Positions 24,624-36,117 of a stretch of 64,000 bases of DNA are shown piece by piece. Source of the stretch: Pyrus communis. Taxonomy: Eukaryota > Streptophyta > Magnoliopsida > Rosales > Rosaceae. The DNA is taken from NCBI RefSeq assembly GCF_963583255.1, contig NC_084806.1:20750317-20814316 (forward strand), given 5' to 3'. Within the stretch, counting starts at the first letter, position 1; every line of letters starts with the position of its first letter. Position numbers and translations under genes: made by a program. The notes beneath the pieces are model-generated. The model ran no database searches. It had not been told where the DNA came from and saw only the letters and a list, made by a program, of their open reading frames with translations.

Positions 24624-26937
24624 TGACACACCCCGACCGAGATCAGGGCATGCTGGCCGTCACGCGAAGGTGACGTAGCCATGTGCGCGTGCGGAAGCTA
24701 AAGGTATAGTAATATAAAAGTACGAATCATTAAAAACCTAATAGCATACAAAGTACTAGTGTATGAGAGACACAATTCAGAGCAAGTCTACAGCAGTCGA
24801 AAAAGGAAAGATCCGACATATGTACACCCGAAGGTGACCCTACAATGGTGAGTGTCTGTCAGAAATGCCGGGACGCCCTCTGGGATAGACCACCGAACTT
24901 GCTAGACCACTAGAACCTGGAGGGGCGCAAAAACAAAAGCGTGAGTGGGCAAAAACAAAGTTCTTTGAAAACTCTTTAGCAAAACACATTCTAACCCCTC
25001 GCCGTAAAACCTGTATACTTCCCAGAAAATGAACATATATACGTATGTATAGATATGTCAATCATGCTCCACATATGCCATTCATGCTCACAATATGCCA
25101 TTCATGCTTTGCAATATGCCATTCATGCTTGAGAATATGCCATTACAGAATATCATAATCAATTATAAATGCTCAAGCGTAATTCACATCGAATATATAT
25201 AATCTGGCAGCCGGGAGTCACCTAACGTGACCTGTACGGCTGCATATAGAGCTTCAATCTCAACTCAATATCTGAATCTGCACACGAGTCGGAACCACCT
25301 AACGTGGTCTGTACGACAAGACTGGGTGTAATATATACGCTCTAGTGCTACGATCACGTGAAGACTGTGCGAATAATCGCGGGTCACCTACGAGTCGGAA
25401 CCACCTAATGTGGTCTGTACGACAAGGCTTGCACCTAACTTGGATCCAAGGCGAGCGTGTGGTGCTGGTGAACATCACGTGAAGGACTGTGCCCTGGCCC
25501 TGGGCGGGAGCACTAACACCGGGGGTGCAGATTATGAGCTCTCTAAGCATTTCAAACTACTATTGCATAATAAACAGGAATGCATAACCACATGAATACC
25601 GCTTACCTGGCACTTACCTGTGCGTCCACAGCACCAAATACACATTTATATATGTATGCCAACTACCAACGCACGTGATGATGCGTAAACAATATTCAAA
25701 TGATGCATGGCATAAAACATATAACCTTTTCTATTTAATTTCTGGGAATTAATATGTATATAGGTATATACGGAAAACAAAAGCCCACTCACAGATAATT
25801 AGAAGGGTCGTAGCCCCCCTGCCTCGAGTGCGTACGCTCGTCCTCGGAAAACGAATCACCTATACGCGACAAAGTTACGAAAACATTAATTTAAAAGCAC
25901 CTAAGCAACTTCTCGTAATAACTTCTCATACATTGCTCAAATTGGACAAATGAATATACCAACGTGACCTACACAACCTCAGGATCACGCCCATATTTTT
26001 AGAAAAATTTTTGGACCACGCACGCGCCCCCACGCGCCTGAACACGCACGGACCTACGCGCCCCCACGCGCGGCCCACGTGCACTGCACACTGACGGCGT
26101 CAGTTGACGCCGTCAGGAATATTCCGTTAACTGACGGAATATTCCGTCAAATCTAACCGGATTCTGTCACTGCCGTTAGGAATATTCCGTTAGACTTAAC
26201 GGAATATTCTCCTTTCTTCTCCGGCGAGACGCCGGCGCCGGCGACGGCGCCGGAAAACTGGGTAATTTTCAAACTAAGTTTTCTCCTTCGTTTTTCAACC
26301 ATTTTTCACGTTCTTTATACCAAAATGAAGCTTAGGACTAGTAGAATCACGTTAGACTAGTTTTAAGGCCTAAAAATTGCTAGATCATACCTGTCTTCAA
26401 CTTCAAGAATCGGCCAACTTCGTACAGGACGATCCCGACGTCCAAATTCACCCAACGAACTACTCCGAGGCTCCTTGGGACCTCACAAGCACAACTACAA
26501 GCTTAGAAATTCCAAAAACAAGCTAGTTTAGGTTTGCATGAACAGTGTTCAAATCGGACCTCGTGATATCGACGTGAAAATGGTGTTTTCCTTACCTGAA
26601 AATGGCACCTTTGAACTCCTCTCAGCTCCACGAACACGATGGTGGTCTTGGTTTCTTGTTTGGTGAAGATTTGATTAGGTTTGTATGTGTGTCCGTGTGT
26701 AGAGGAAGAAGAAGAAGAAGAAGGTGAACTCGGGGAGGAAGAGAGAGAGAGAGAGAGACTGAGAGAAGAGACAGAGTGAGGGAATGAGGGAGGGAATCCC
26801 GGGAAGAAAAAGAAAATGTATGATTGTGTGTGGTCCTACCACACCACACAACACAAAAATACACGTAAAATAACAGCTAGGGGGTAAAATTGTAAATTCA
26901 CACGTACGTTTCGTTAGTTTCGGGACGGGATGTTACA
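24624..26937 (-). mobile_element. Chr 5' LTR
   Basis: Same length as, and nearly identical to, 17363-19676; in the - orientation it lies upstream of gag and drives transcription leftward. Confidence 0.93.
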
Positions 26938-26942
26938 TCAAC
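26938..26942. repeat. TSD (TCAAC) of Chr, right copy
   Basis: Right copy of the Chr target-site duplication. Confidence 0.95.
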
Positions 26943-26973
26943 GCTCGTGAGTTCATTCTTACTTATTTTCACT

Positions 26974-27007
<34 letters not shown>

Positions 27008-28500
27008 CTTTTCTTCTTCTTTTTCTTTTGAATCTCAAAACATACATATAAACGTAAGAACAAACTTTTACTCCCCCACACTCATTTTCTTGCATAATGT
27101 AACTCAAAAGGAATTCATTTAAGTCATGCTCACTAAACTTTAAGAACAAGGGTATAGGAAAGTCCTACTCTAAGCTAGGTAAGGGGTGATGTGGGTAAAC
27201 AAGGAATAAAGGCAAAACGAGGCTCAACGGGGTTAAAACTTACAACATATACGAAGTATGGGAAGTAAGGCTATTTGGCTATGGTGGTGGTCACTACACA
27301 ACTTCTTCTTGAATATGTGTTATGCAAATCAATAACATGCTCTGAATGAAATGGGCATGAGTTCTAGCATTTGGAACTATATGATGAAACGCCTTCTAAG
27401 TAGTAACCAAGCAAAGAATAATGAGATCATGCAACGACTTTAGAAAACAAGAAATCACAGATTATACTCTCCAAAGAACGTTATAGGCTCAAGTCTCTCA
27501 GGGTTGTAGCGTTTGTTTGAGTTCCTTCCTTCAAGCATGTTACAAAAACGAATTTTTTTCTTTTATGATTGCATGTGAAGTCATACATTATAACCATAAC
27601 CAAGCATATACCAAGAGTAAATCAAACTTTTCTCTATGTTTATAACTCTTTCTAACCGTCATGCAATTATAAACCAAATCCTTATCATTGTGTTGGAAGG
27701 TACCCTAAGACACAAACACACAAAAACGACTCTTAAAACAACTCTTTTTGGGTTTTTCAAAACAATTTTTCAAATTTTTATGGGATTTTCGAATTATAAA
27801 ACAAAACACACTAAAACACTCTAAAACAACTTAAAAACACCTTAAAACAGCAAGGAACAACATTTGAAGTTATGGGTGATAAAATCCCACGAATTTGCAT
27901 TAAATATACTTAGTTACCCCCCCCATACTTAAATCAAACATTGTCCTCAATGTTTTAAGCATATGGTTCACACAAAACATAAGTAAACACACAAAAAGCA
28001 ACTAAACATATTAAACATGGCAGAATGTAATTAACAAAGAGAAGAGTTTAGGGACGCAAATCTGGTTATGGAGTGTAAATTCCCTCTTCTCCTTGGTGAT
28101 TGCATTGAGGCTTTGATCTTTGTGATTCCACAGGCTTACTCTTGAACTGGTTTCTGCCCATCGTTGATTTTCCTTTGTGCTACTTCTTGAACTGGGCAGC
28201 AGGATGGTTCTTTTGGTTTCCCCCGAAGGTCTGAGCTTCCTCCTGTTATCTGTTTCTTTGTTCAATCTTTGCATGAGTGGTCCCTTCTCTGGAAGTGTAT
28301 CAACCGTTGAAGATGACTACTCGAGAGCAACGCTAGGTAAGCAATCAGGAATAGATTCCAGGCAGTTGGCTCCAGATCGGTAGACTGACTCCAAGTGCCG
28401 GCTGATTGCTTCTTTTACTTTGCCATGCAAGTAAGAACAAGAACAAAGAAAAAGACAGGGAAAGAGCATGATATGAGATATTTTTGCTTTTGACCTTGAT
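26943..28500 (-). mobile_element. AthD non-coding region, right of Chr
   Basis: This continues the AthD 3' region. It contains a pure T run of 32 bases at 26976-27007 (a poly-A on the element strand). Purine-tract-like sequences occur near 27070 (CTCCCCCACACT) and 27915 (ACCCCCCCCATACTT). It resembles AthB 4600-5560. A short - strand frame at 28011-28274 is shared with AthB but has no recognisable domain. Confidence 0.7.
26976..27007. repeat. Poly-T tract (32 T)
   Basis: Uninterrupted T run inside AthD. The matching positions in AthC (about 46190-46210) and AthB (about 4590) are A- or T-rich on the corresponding strands, so it is a family feature that has expanded. Confidence 0.9.
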
Positions 28501-28799
28501 GATATGAGATACCTTTGCTTTGAAGAAGCGGTGAATGAATCAGCACATGCTTCAATCCGCCGTTTTCTCCTGGGTCATATGTACTCCAGGCATCTGGTAT
28601 CATCTTTGGGGAAGAAGAAAGAATTGAGTATTTCGAAAGGCTTTGCTGGGAGTGCGCCCTCAGAGGTGAGGGAGAGGTGGGCATTTTCTTCAGGTTTGCC
28701 CTGCCATAAAAGACGAAGGTCGACATATATAGAGATAATATCAAGTGGTGGTACTTTTTACCCTTGCCGACAAACGTTTTGATCCCGCAAATCCGGCTC

Positions 28800-29254
28800 T
28801 TTGAAATAGTGGCGCCTCTTCGATCTTTGAATACGCCTCTTCGATTTCTGAGCAGGCGCCCCTTCGATTTCTGAACCACACGTGGTAGTGCAGATGCGGC
28901 TCCTTTTGACAAAGCTGCACGCGTCTTCTGAAAAGCAGAGAAAGCGTCGCCGAACTTTGCGCTTGTCGGCTAAAGATGTGTAGATGCGATGATGGCCTCC
29001 ACGTGTTTTCAGCTTTGTCAGAAATCTTTTGACAAAGTTGAACGCGTTTTCTGAAAAGCCGAGGGAGCGTCGCCTAAATTACGCCGGAAAATCCGGCTCT
29101 TTGAATCGGTGGATGCGTCGTCTTGGCTTTTTATAGAGCTATCAATCACCCCAACACACACACTCTGAAGATTTCCCATTCCTGAAACTCGACTCCGGCC
29201 CTTTGTGAAATTTTAACTCCATCCACCCCTTCTCTTTGAACACTTTTGAAAAAA
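28800..29254 (+). promoter_or_regulatory. Promoter-like region of antisense ORF copy 3
   Basis: CCTCTTCGATTTCTGA-type tandem units (28815-28875) are followed by two TTTTGACAAAG / TCTTCTGAAAAGC blocks (about 28906 and 29028) and a TATA-like TTTTTATAGAG at 29128-29138. The ATG lies about 117 bases after the TATA-like box. This is the only copy with both an intact TATA-like box and an open frame. Confidence 0.5.
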
Positions 29255-29926
29255 ATGGCAAACTCATCGAACCTTAGCTTAGATTTGAGTCTCAGCAGCG
29301 ATCCGGTTGCGCCCCGTCAAGGTAATGTATGGCGCCCTTCTTTTTTATCTTCTAACGGTCCTCTTTCAGGTGAAGACTCTGTGATGCAGGACGCCACAAT
29401 AGCTACAATAGTAGCTAAAAACCTCCTCACTCCAAAAGATAGTAGGCTGCTGTCAGGACGGTCCGATGAGTTGGCCGTTCAAGAGTCCCTCGCACTTAGT
29501 GTTCAGTGTGCGAGTTCTGTGTCCAACATGGGCCAACGCTTGCTTGCTCGGTCCCGCCAAGTGGAATCGTTGATGGCAGAGGTGGAAAAACTTAAGCAAG
29601 AGATCCAGCAGCTTAAGTACGAGAATAGAAGTTTGCATGTGCTTGCAAATAACTATTCGTCGGGGATGAAGAGGAAGCTTGATGAGCTGCAAGAATCTGA
29701 AGGTCGAATTCACAGTGACCGTCAAAGGCTTGCGTCTTATCTCCAGAGGCACCTTTTTCCTGGGTCATCCAGCGCTTGGCCAAGTATTGAGGCCTGGAAT
29801 GCTCTAGCTCCGATGCCTCCCGCTCTGATGGCTTCCGCTCCGATGCCTCCCCCTTCTATGCCTCCCGCTTCTATGCCTTCCGCTTCTGCGCCTCGTAGTG
29901 GGGCTTCACGCAAACAACCTTTGTGA
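29255..29926 (+). CDS. Antisense coiled-coil protein with EAR-like motif (223 aa), open copy
   Basis: This ORF lies on the strand opposite to AthD's gag. The ATG at 29255 is preceded by an A-rich leader. The protein starts MANSSNLSLDLSLSSDP, where LSLDLSL fits the LxLxL (EAR) repression motif. Residues about 80-165 are a Leu/Glu/Lys-rich coiled coil (VESLMAEVEKLKQEIQQLK, then MKRKLDELQESEGRI). The last 45 residues are Met-Pro-Ala-Ser repeats ending RKQPL. There is no transposase, RT or Env feature. Antisense ORFs of unknown role are known in other plant gypsy elements such as maize Grande. I recall similar hypothetical proteins in Rosaceae annotations. Function is unknown; a nuclear co-repressor-binding adaptor is only a hypothesis. 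Confidence 0.7.
   Translation: MANSSNLSLDLSLSSDPVAPRQGNVWRPSFLSSNGPLSGEDSVMQDATIATIVAKNLLTPKDSRLLSGRSDELAVQESLALSVQCASSVSNMGQRLLARSRQVESLMAEVEKLKQEIQQLKYENRSLHVLANNYSSGMKRKLDELQESEGRIHSDRQRLASYLQRHLFPGSSSAWPSIEAWNALAPMPPALMASAPMPPPSMPPASMPSASAPRSGASRKQPL
29303..29370 (+). other. Intron-like in-frame segment in antisense ORF copy 3
   Basis: The same GTAATG donor, TTCTAAC and CTCTTTCAG signals seen in copy 1 lie inside this interval, with the frame open across them. RNA data would be needed to call it an intron. Confidence 0.3.
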
Positions 29927-30014
29927 AGCTCCACCTTTCTCCATGTTTAGTATCTTTCTCTCTCTTTTTTTTTTTTTTTTATTTTTTTATTTTTTTTTAT
30001 TAACATAAATAAAA
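29927..30014. other. T-rich spacer between antisense ORF and AthD gag
   Basis: The two ORFs converge here. The spacer holds long T runs (about 29966-29999) and no other signal. Confidence 0.6.
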
Positions 30015-31061
30015 TCAAACGGCATGGAATTGGTCCTTGAATGGAAGGTGATACTTGAAGTGAACCGGCAATGGTTTGAATTCTAGTGTAGGTGCCTGAT
30101 TCATAAAAAACAGCAAGTTAGTATAAAATGTAAAGGAATTTGAAAAAAACTTACTTGTTTTGTCCGACAAGAACTCAATGACAAACACCACTCCTTTGAA
30201 AGTTTCAGGGATATTGGATTTGGCCAGATTGCAAGTGATGGTTATGACTTGTCCAATGTCATCAAATTTAACTTCTTTGGATTTTGTGGTTTCAAGAACG
30301 TCCTCTTTGATGAATTCATGACATTCCTTACTTGTCACCTTTGGAAGGGCTTCCAAGATGTCTTTTTCACCTTCTTCTTCCTTGGAAGTCATGAATCTTG
30401 GAACAGGGTTAAAAATAATGAAATTTGGAACAACCATACCTGTATTAGGTGCCTCCGGTAAAGGTGTTTCCACCCTTTCCGTGGGTTGGGTGTATTCCTC
30501 TTCCTTGTGATTTGATTTTGATGGTTGAGGGTCCGTTCCAACCTCCTTGTCACTTCTCAACATGATTTCCTTGGCAGTTTCAAATTCTCCCTTCGGATTT
30601 GCAATGGTTGAACTAGGGAGTTCGCCTTGGCCTCGAAACTGTCCTACGAACTCCGCGATCTGCCCAATTTGCTTATCCAAGTGGTCCAACCTTTGTGGTG
30701 GCTGCATAGGCGTTGAATAGAACTCCTCATATGGCTGCCAATATCCTTCTTGTTGAGCCTCATTGTCTTGATTTTGTGAGCCCTGCACCAAACAAATTAA
30801 TTCGTTAAGCTTTTGATTATAATCTATTGACAAACTTAAATTTGGTTGGGCATATTGAATATGAGGTTGTGGTGGCTGCCAATATCCTCCTTGTTGAGCA
30901 TTTTGAGGTTCCCACCACATAGAGTTTGAATGATCACTCCAATCCGAATTGTAAGTATTGGAAAACACGTTATTCCTTGATTGAAGATTAGATATATCAA
31001 CTCTTTGCATTTGGGACCTTTCCATGAGCTGTGACAAAAGAGAAGCGTTATCAAGTGCCAT
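30015..31061 (-). CDS. AthD chimeric gag-like protein (about 348 aa)
   Basis: The open frame runs in from the PBS, so the likely start is the Met of MALDNASLLSQL at 31061. It keeps the gag C-terminal part of Athila elements: an FSNTYNSDWSDH segment, [38 protein letters not shown], and EEGEKDILEALPKV. It then passes through an unfamiliar stretch and ends with APTLEFKPLPVHFKYH, which in AthC lies just before RT. The N-terminal gag domain, zinc knuckle, protease and everything after are absent. It looks like a deletion product that kept an open frame. Whether it packages RNA is unknown. Confidence 0.75.
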   Translation of the reverse strand: MALDNASLLSQLMERSQMQRVDISNLQSRNNVFSNTYNSDWSDHSNSMWWEPQNAQQGGYWQPPQPHIQYAQPNLSLSIDYNQKLNELICLVQGSQNQDNEAQQEGYWQPYEEFYSTPMQPPQRLDHLDKQIGQIAEFVGQFRGQGELPSSTIANPKGEFETAKEIMLRSDKEVGTDPQPSKSNHKEEEYTQPTERVETPLPEAPNTGMVVPNFIIFNPVPRFMTSKEEEGEKDILEALPKVTSKECHEFIKEDVLETTKSKEVKFDDIGQVITITCNLAKSNIPETFKGVVFVIEFLSDKTSKFFSNSFTFYTNLLFFMNQAPTLEFKPLPVHFKYHLPFKDQFHAV

Positions 31062-31150
31062 GTTGTTCTTAACAAATAAAACACAAATAAAAACTAAATC
31101 TAAAAGACAATACAGAAACAAACAATCCAAGGGATTAGCAAATTTTCTAA

Positions 31151-31168
31151 TCCCCGGCAACGGCGCCA
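31151..31168 (-). promoter_or_regulatory. AthD primer binding site (tRNA-Asp)
   Basis: The - strand reads TGGCGCCGTTGCCGGGGA, a few bases from the 5' LTR end; complementary to tRNA-Asp. Confidence 0.92.
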
Positions 31169-31173
31169 AAATT

Positions 31174-33189
31174 TGATGCGGGATTTATACGCACACAAAT
31201 TAAACCCTCTTTTCGTCAAATTGTAGTATAAGTGTAAGTAGGGATCGTTCTGGACCGGGGATTAGGAGGGATTGTTAATCTCTTGGAAACTGACTCAAAA
31301 ACGTAAAAACGCAATATAAAACACTAAATTAGACTCAAAGAATGCAAAACTAAACTTTAAAACTCTAAAACAAACCAAAAACTCAAAATGCTTTTAAAAA
31401 CACAAACTAAAATGATTTCTAACTAAATTGACATTAAAGTAAAGGGGGATTTAAGTTTATACGAAATTAAATTAAATGAACAAATTAAAACAGAATGTAA
31501 ATATGAAATTGATGAAATGGAATGAATGGATGATAGAATAGCTAAGGGGGTCATCTCCACATATGTTACACTTGCATAATAAAAAGATTTCCAATTGCAT
31601 TTCAATAAATTATGAAACTCATCACCCCGGGTTAATTAGGTCCGCTTAAATTAACCGTCAAGTTTTCCTTAAGTTAATGAATTGGATGGGTTAGCGCAAC
31701 GCAATTCACAACATTCTCCAAAAGTCCTTTACGTGAACAACACAATAAAGATACAATCAAAGATCATTAAGCATTATGAAAACTATAAGTGTTGACGAGG
31801 CATTCGTTACTATGATGAGCATGAAACTCGTGCCAAGAATTCATTTAACGCGATTGTTTATAAGCAACCTCCACTACTTGTGAATATAAGTTCATAACGA
31901 TTAGGTGAAACTCACTTATATTCTAGCGTCATATTCATGCATGAAAATTAAGCGTGCACTCTCAATAAACATACATAAATAAGTTATCAATCAAACGGTT
32001 AAACAAATTGAATCCACAACTTATGAAACGTAATTAGAAGTAATCAAATCAAAATGCAAGCATAAACATTTATTTCGAATCCCCCCCTAGCCAAGGGGGG
32101 TTTAGTTCCTCATGGTACAAAACAAAGAGAATCAAAGAAACACCTAAACATTCCAACAACTCAAACTTGAATTGTATGAACGTTTAGGCCCTCTTCTCTT
32201 CCATGCCTCATTCGTACAAAACAAAGAGTATTGAAATTAAACATAGAAATCAAAGAAGCACCTAAACATTCTAACAACTCAAACTTGAATTGTATGAACG
32301 TTTAGGCATTCTTCTCTTCCTCTTCGTTGTAGCACAAGGTCTAGGGATAGTTTGATGGTGTGAATGGTTTGGGGAGTGGTGGAGGAATGGAAGAGGAGTT
32401 GTGGAGATGGAAGGATGGTGTTTGGATTTGTAGGGGAAGGGGGACTCACGGCAATGAGGGAATGGAAGTGTTTGTGGTGTGTTGTGTATGAAAATGAGAT
32501 GTCTTTGAATGAATGAATGCAAGGGTATTTATAGGAGTAGTGGAGGGAACATATGGCTATGTCATTTGTAGGTGAAGTAGGTGGATGTTGTAGGTGAAGT
32601 AGGTGAAGTAGGTGGATGTTGTAGGTGAAGTAGGTGGATGTTGTAGGTGAAGTGGATGTTGTAGGTGAAGTAGGTGGATGTTGTAGGTGAAGTAGGTGGA
32701 TGATATGTTAAGTGATAAGTGATAAGTGATATGATATGTGGTTATGATATGATAAGTGGTTAAGTGGTGATGATAAGTGATAAGTGATTAAGTGATATGA
32801 TATGTGGTGATGATAAGTGATAAGTGCATGTGGGTTAACTAATGAAGGAAATGCATGTGCAATGACAATGTGTTAGAATGGATGTGTGTTATGCATGGCA
32901 TGATTGGGATTAGGAAAGGTTTAAATGTCCTAAAACTAAAGAGAACAAGGTTCCAACACTTTGGCTCCAATTAGGTCTTCAATTTCGTCCAACACTTTGG
33001 CTTCAAGCATAAGCTATCCGTCCTTAGCCCAAAAGTGCTCCAAAAGTCTCCAAAATGCATCTTTTTGCTCCTTTAGCCCTTTGGACCTACAAACACACGA
33101 AAATAGCTTAAAGTACTAAAATAACTAAAGAAACATAACGTAAATGTACGAGAACAAGCCATTTAAGTCGCATAAATATGCTCCTATCA
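31174..33189 (-). mobile_element. AthD 5' LTR
   Basis: 2016 bp. The U5 end TGATGCGGG faces the PBS and the U3 start GCTCCTATCA faces the GAAAG duplication. Tandem repeats lie at about 32567-32827, with CTATAAAT on the - strand near 32525-32534. Confidence 0.92.
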
Positions 33190-33194
33190 GAAAG
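33190..33194. repeat. TSD (GAAAG) of AthD, right copy
   Basis: Right copy of the AthD target-site duplication; see 14607-14611. Confidence 0.95.
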
Positions 33195-34876
33195 GAATGT
33201 CTTCCACCACTTGCCCCACACCATGCTCGTAATATGGCTTCAACCGATGCCCATTCACCTTGAATTCTACGCCATTCCTTAAGCTTTTTATGTGGACTGC
33301 ACCATAAGGTAAAACGTTAGTAACAACAAACGGGCCAATCCATTTAGAACGCAACTTACCAGGAAACAAACGTAGGTGAGAGTTGAAAAGTAACACTTTC
33401 TGCCCAACTGTGAAGGTCTTGGTTCGAATCATTTTATCATGGAATGCTTTGGTCTTGGCTTTGTACATCCGGGCATTCTCATAGGCTTCATTCCGAATCT
33501 CCTTAAGTTCATTCAATTGGAGCTTCTTATGAACTCCCGCTGCATCTATGTCCATGTTGAAAGTCTTCACGGCCCAATGTGCCTTGTGCTCTAACTCTAC
33601 GGGCAAATGACATGGCTTACCATAGACGAGCCGAAAAGGTGACATCCCAATGGGTTTTTTGTACGCCGTACGATATGCCCACAGTGCATCATCTAAACGT
33701 AAGCTCCAATCCATCCTTGTTGGTCCAACGGTCTTCTCCAAAATTTGTTTGATTTCTCGGTTAGACACCTCGGCTTGGCCATTTGTTTGAGGATGGTAAG
33801 GTGTGGAGACCTTATGGTTGACATGGTACTTTCTTAGCAATGCCTCAATGGTCCGATTGTAAAAGTGAGACCCTCCATCACTTATGATTACTCTCGGCAT
33901 TCCAAACCTAGCAAAAATGTTAGTTTTCACGAAATCTGCAACCACCTTAGAATCGTTAGTACGGGTGGCTTTTGCTTCCACCCATTTAGAAACATAATCA
34001 ACGGCTAGCAAGATATAAGTGAAACCATAAGATGGAGGGAAAGGGCCCATGAAATCAATGCCCCAAACATCAAAAATTTCAACATTAAAGACAGGGGTTT
34101 GCGGCATTTGGTCCTTGGTACCTATGTTACCCATTCGTTGGCAACGATCACAAGACATACAAAAGGTTCTAGCATCCCTAAATATAGTCGGCCAATAAAA
34201 ACCACACTCTAGAACCTTGAGGGCAGTGCGTTGTGTGCCAAAATGACCACCACATGCATATGTGTGACAAAAGCTTAGAATTGAGTGAAATTCAGAATCA
34301 TGCACACATCTACGTACAATTTGATCTGAGCAATACTTCCACAAATAAGGGTCATCCCAAACATAGAAACGTGCATCATTTTTAAGCTTATCACGTTGGT
34401 GCTTGTTTAGTTCATTTGGAATTTGTTTAGCCACCAAGTAATTCACTAAATCTGCATACCATGGTTCACTTACCTCAATGGATAGCAGCTGCTCATCGGG
34501 AAAAGTTTCAGGGATAGGTACGGCATATTCATGCTCCTCGTGGATCATTCGGCTTAAATGGTCAGCCACTACATTCTCGCTTCCTTTCTTATCCCGGATT
34601 TCAATATCAAATTCTTGAAGAAGAAGAATCCAACGGATAAGCCTCGGCTTTGCTTCCTTTTTCGTGAGCAAGTACCTCAAAGCTGCATGATCAGAATAAA
34701 CGATTACTTTAGTACCAATTATATATGAACGGAATTTATCTAAAGCAAAAACCACAGCTAGAAGTTCTTTTTCCGTCGTGGAGTAGTTCAATTGGGCATC
34801 ATTGAGAGTCCGAGAGGCATAGTATATGACATGTGGCCGCTTGTCTCTTCTTTGTCCTAGAACAGCTCCTAATGCA
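33195..34876 (-). pseudogene. AthB RNase H-integrase, copy 2 (pol fragment)
   Basis: Second copy of the Pol C-terminal half. It differs from 8383-10066 by only a few substitutions (for example Asp-Ala instead of Asp-Val before GVHKK, and Thr instead of Ile before VGQK). AthD cut off its last residues (HSVGSNED), which sit at 14585-14611. The integrase HHCC finger and DDE residues are intact. At 34875-34876 it joins an opposite-strand partial LTR at a CA shared by both partners. The matching RT half of this element is on the other strand at 50956-52534. Confidence 0.85.
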
Positions 34877-36111
34877 CCACAAACACTTCCATCTTCTCCC
34901 TAGCCGTGAGTCTCTCCATTTTCTGCACCATTCCCTTTCCTTTCTCCTCCATTTCTTCCATTTCCATAATCCCCCAATCCATTCAACACACCAACAACAT
35001 CCCTTAGTCCTTGTGCTACAACGAAGACGAAGAGAAGAGGGCCTAAACGTTCATACAATTCACGTTTGAGTTGTTGGAATGTTTACGCGTTTCTTTGATT
35101 TCAATGTTTAAATTCAATTCTCTTTGTTTTATAATATGAGGAATGGAAGAGAAGAGTGCCTAAACGTTCATACAATTCAAGTTTGAGTTGTTGGAATGTT
35201 TAGGTGTTTCTTTGATTTCAAAGTTATGAGGAACTAAACCCTTTTTGGCTAGGGGTGATTTCAATACCATGATTATTTATGTGATATGAATTGATGAATT
35301 CCGGTTATGAACTCTTGATTCGTGAATGCAATTGGCTTAACTATTTGATGATTAACTTATTTGTGTTTGTTGATTGAGGGTCGACACTTAATTAGCATGC
35401 ATGAATATGTGGCTAAAGTTTAAGAAGGTTTCACATAATCGTTACTAACTTATACTTGAAAGTAGTGAAGGTCGCTTGTCACGATCGCGTTAAGTTTAAT
35501 TCTTAGCATGAGTAACATGATGTCATAGTTGCAAATGCTTTGTCAATGCTTATGCTTTTCATTATTCTTAATGATCTTCGATTGTATCTCTATTATGATG
35601 ACATGTAGGGAACTTTTGAGAATGTTTTGGGTTGTCGAATGATGCCATCCAATCCAATAATATAAGGAAAATCTGAGGGTTAACTAGTGATGTCACGGTT
35701 AATTTGGGGCATTGTCGTTCATAATTCAATGAAGGAATAACTGGAAATTGTTTCATATGCATAAATATCATGTGTAGAGAAAGAACCCTTAGCTAGCTTC
35801 CCATCCATTCATTTCTGTCAAATCCATATTTACAATTTGTTTTGTTTCCAAGTATTCATTTTAGTTTAAATTCGTCCAAATCCAATTCCCCCCTATTTCG
35901 TTGAAGTCTTAGTCTTAATCTTTCTTATTTTTAGTTTTGCTTTCTTCGAGCATTAAATAGTGTTTTATATTGTGTTTTTATGTTTTTAAGTCAATTTAGA
36001 AGGTTTTAGCAAGCCCTCCTAATCCCCGGTCTAGAACGATCCCTCACTTATCCATTCTACTACAGTTGTCAAACGAGGGTTTAATTTGAGTGTCAAGTAA
36101 TTCTCACATCA
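34875..36111 (+). mobile_element. Partial LTR (R-U5 part), inverted relative to AthB, copy 2
   Basis: Same as 10066-11301. It runs from about 50 bases past the TATA position to the U5 end. It leads directly into PBS and gag on the + strand and forms one edge of the inverted block 34875-52534. Confidence 0.88.
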
Positions 36112-36117
36112 AATTTT

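Larger units (their letters stand above)
17363..26937 (-). mobile_element. Chr, intact Ty3/gypsy chromovirus (Tekay/Del-like)
   Basis: It is 9575 bp with two 2314-bp LTRs, an initiator-Met-type PBS, one uninterrupted gag-pol ORF with a C-terminal chromodomain, a polypurine tract and a perfect TCAAC duplication. By eye the LTRs differ at about four positions, including bases near 17680/24940, 18513/25774, 18753/26014 and 19089/26350. It looks young and structurally complete. The Tekay/Del assignment rests on the chromodomain, PBS and gag style, from family knowledge and not from a tree. Confidence 0.93.
14612..33189 (-). mobile_element. AthD, pol-less Athila-derived element with antisense ORF
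   Basis: Two 2016-bp LTRs, in which I found no difference by eye, enclose a tRNA-Asp PBS, a chimeric gag-like ORF, the antisense coiled-coil ORF, non-coding sequence and a polypurine tract. There is no protease, RT, RNase H or integrase, so it must be mobilised in trans, presumably by AthB- or AthC-like elements. After removing Chr and one TSD, the element is about 9.0 kb. Intact ends and matched TSDs mean it transposed in this pol-less form. Confidence 0.9.
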
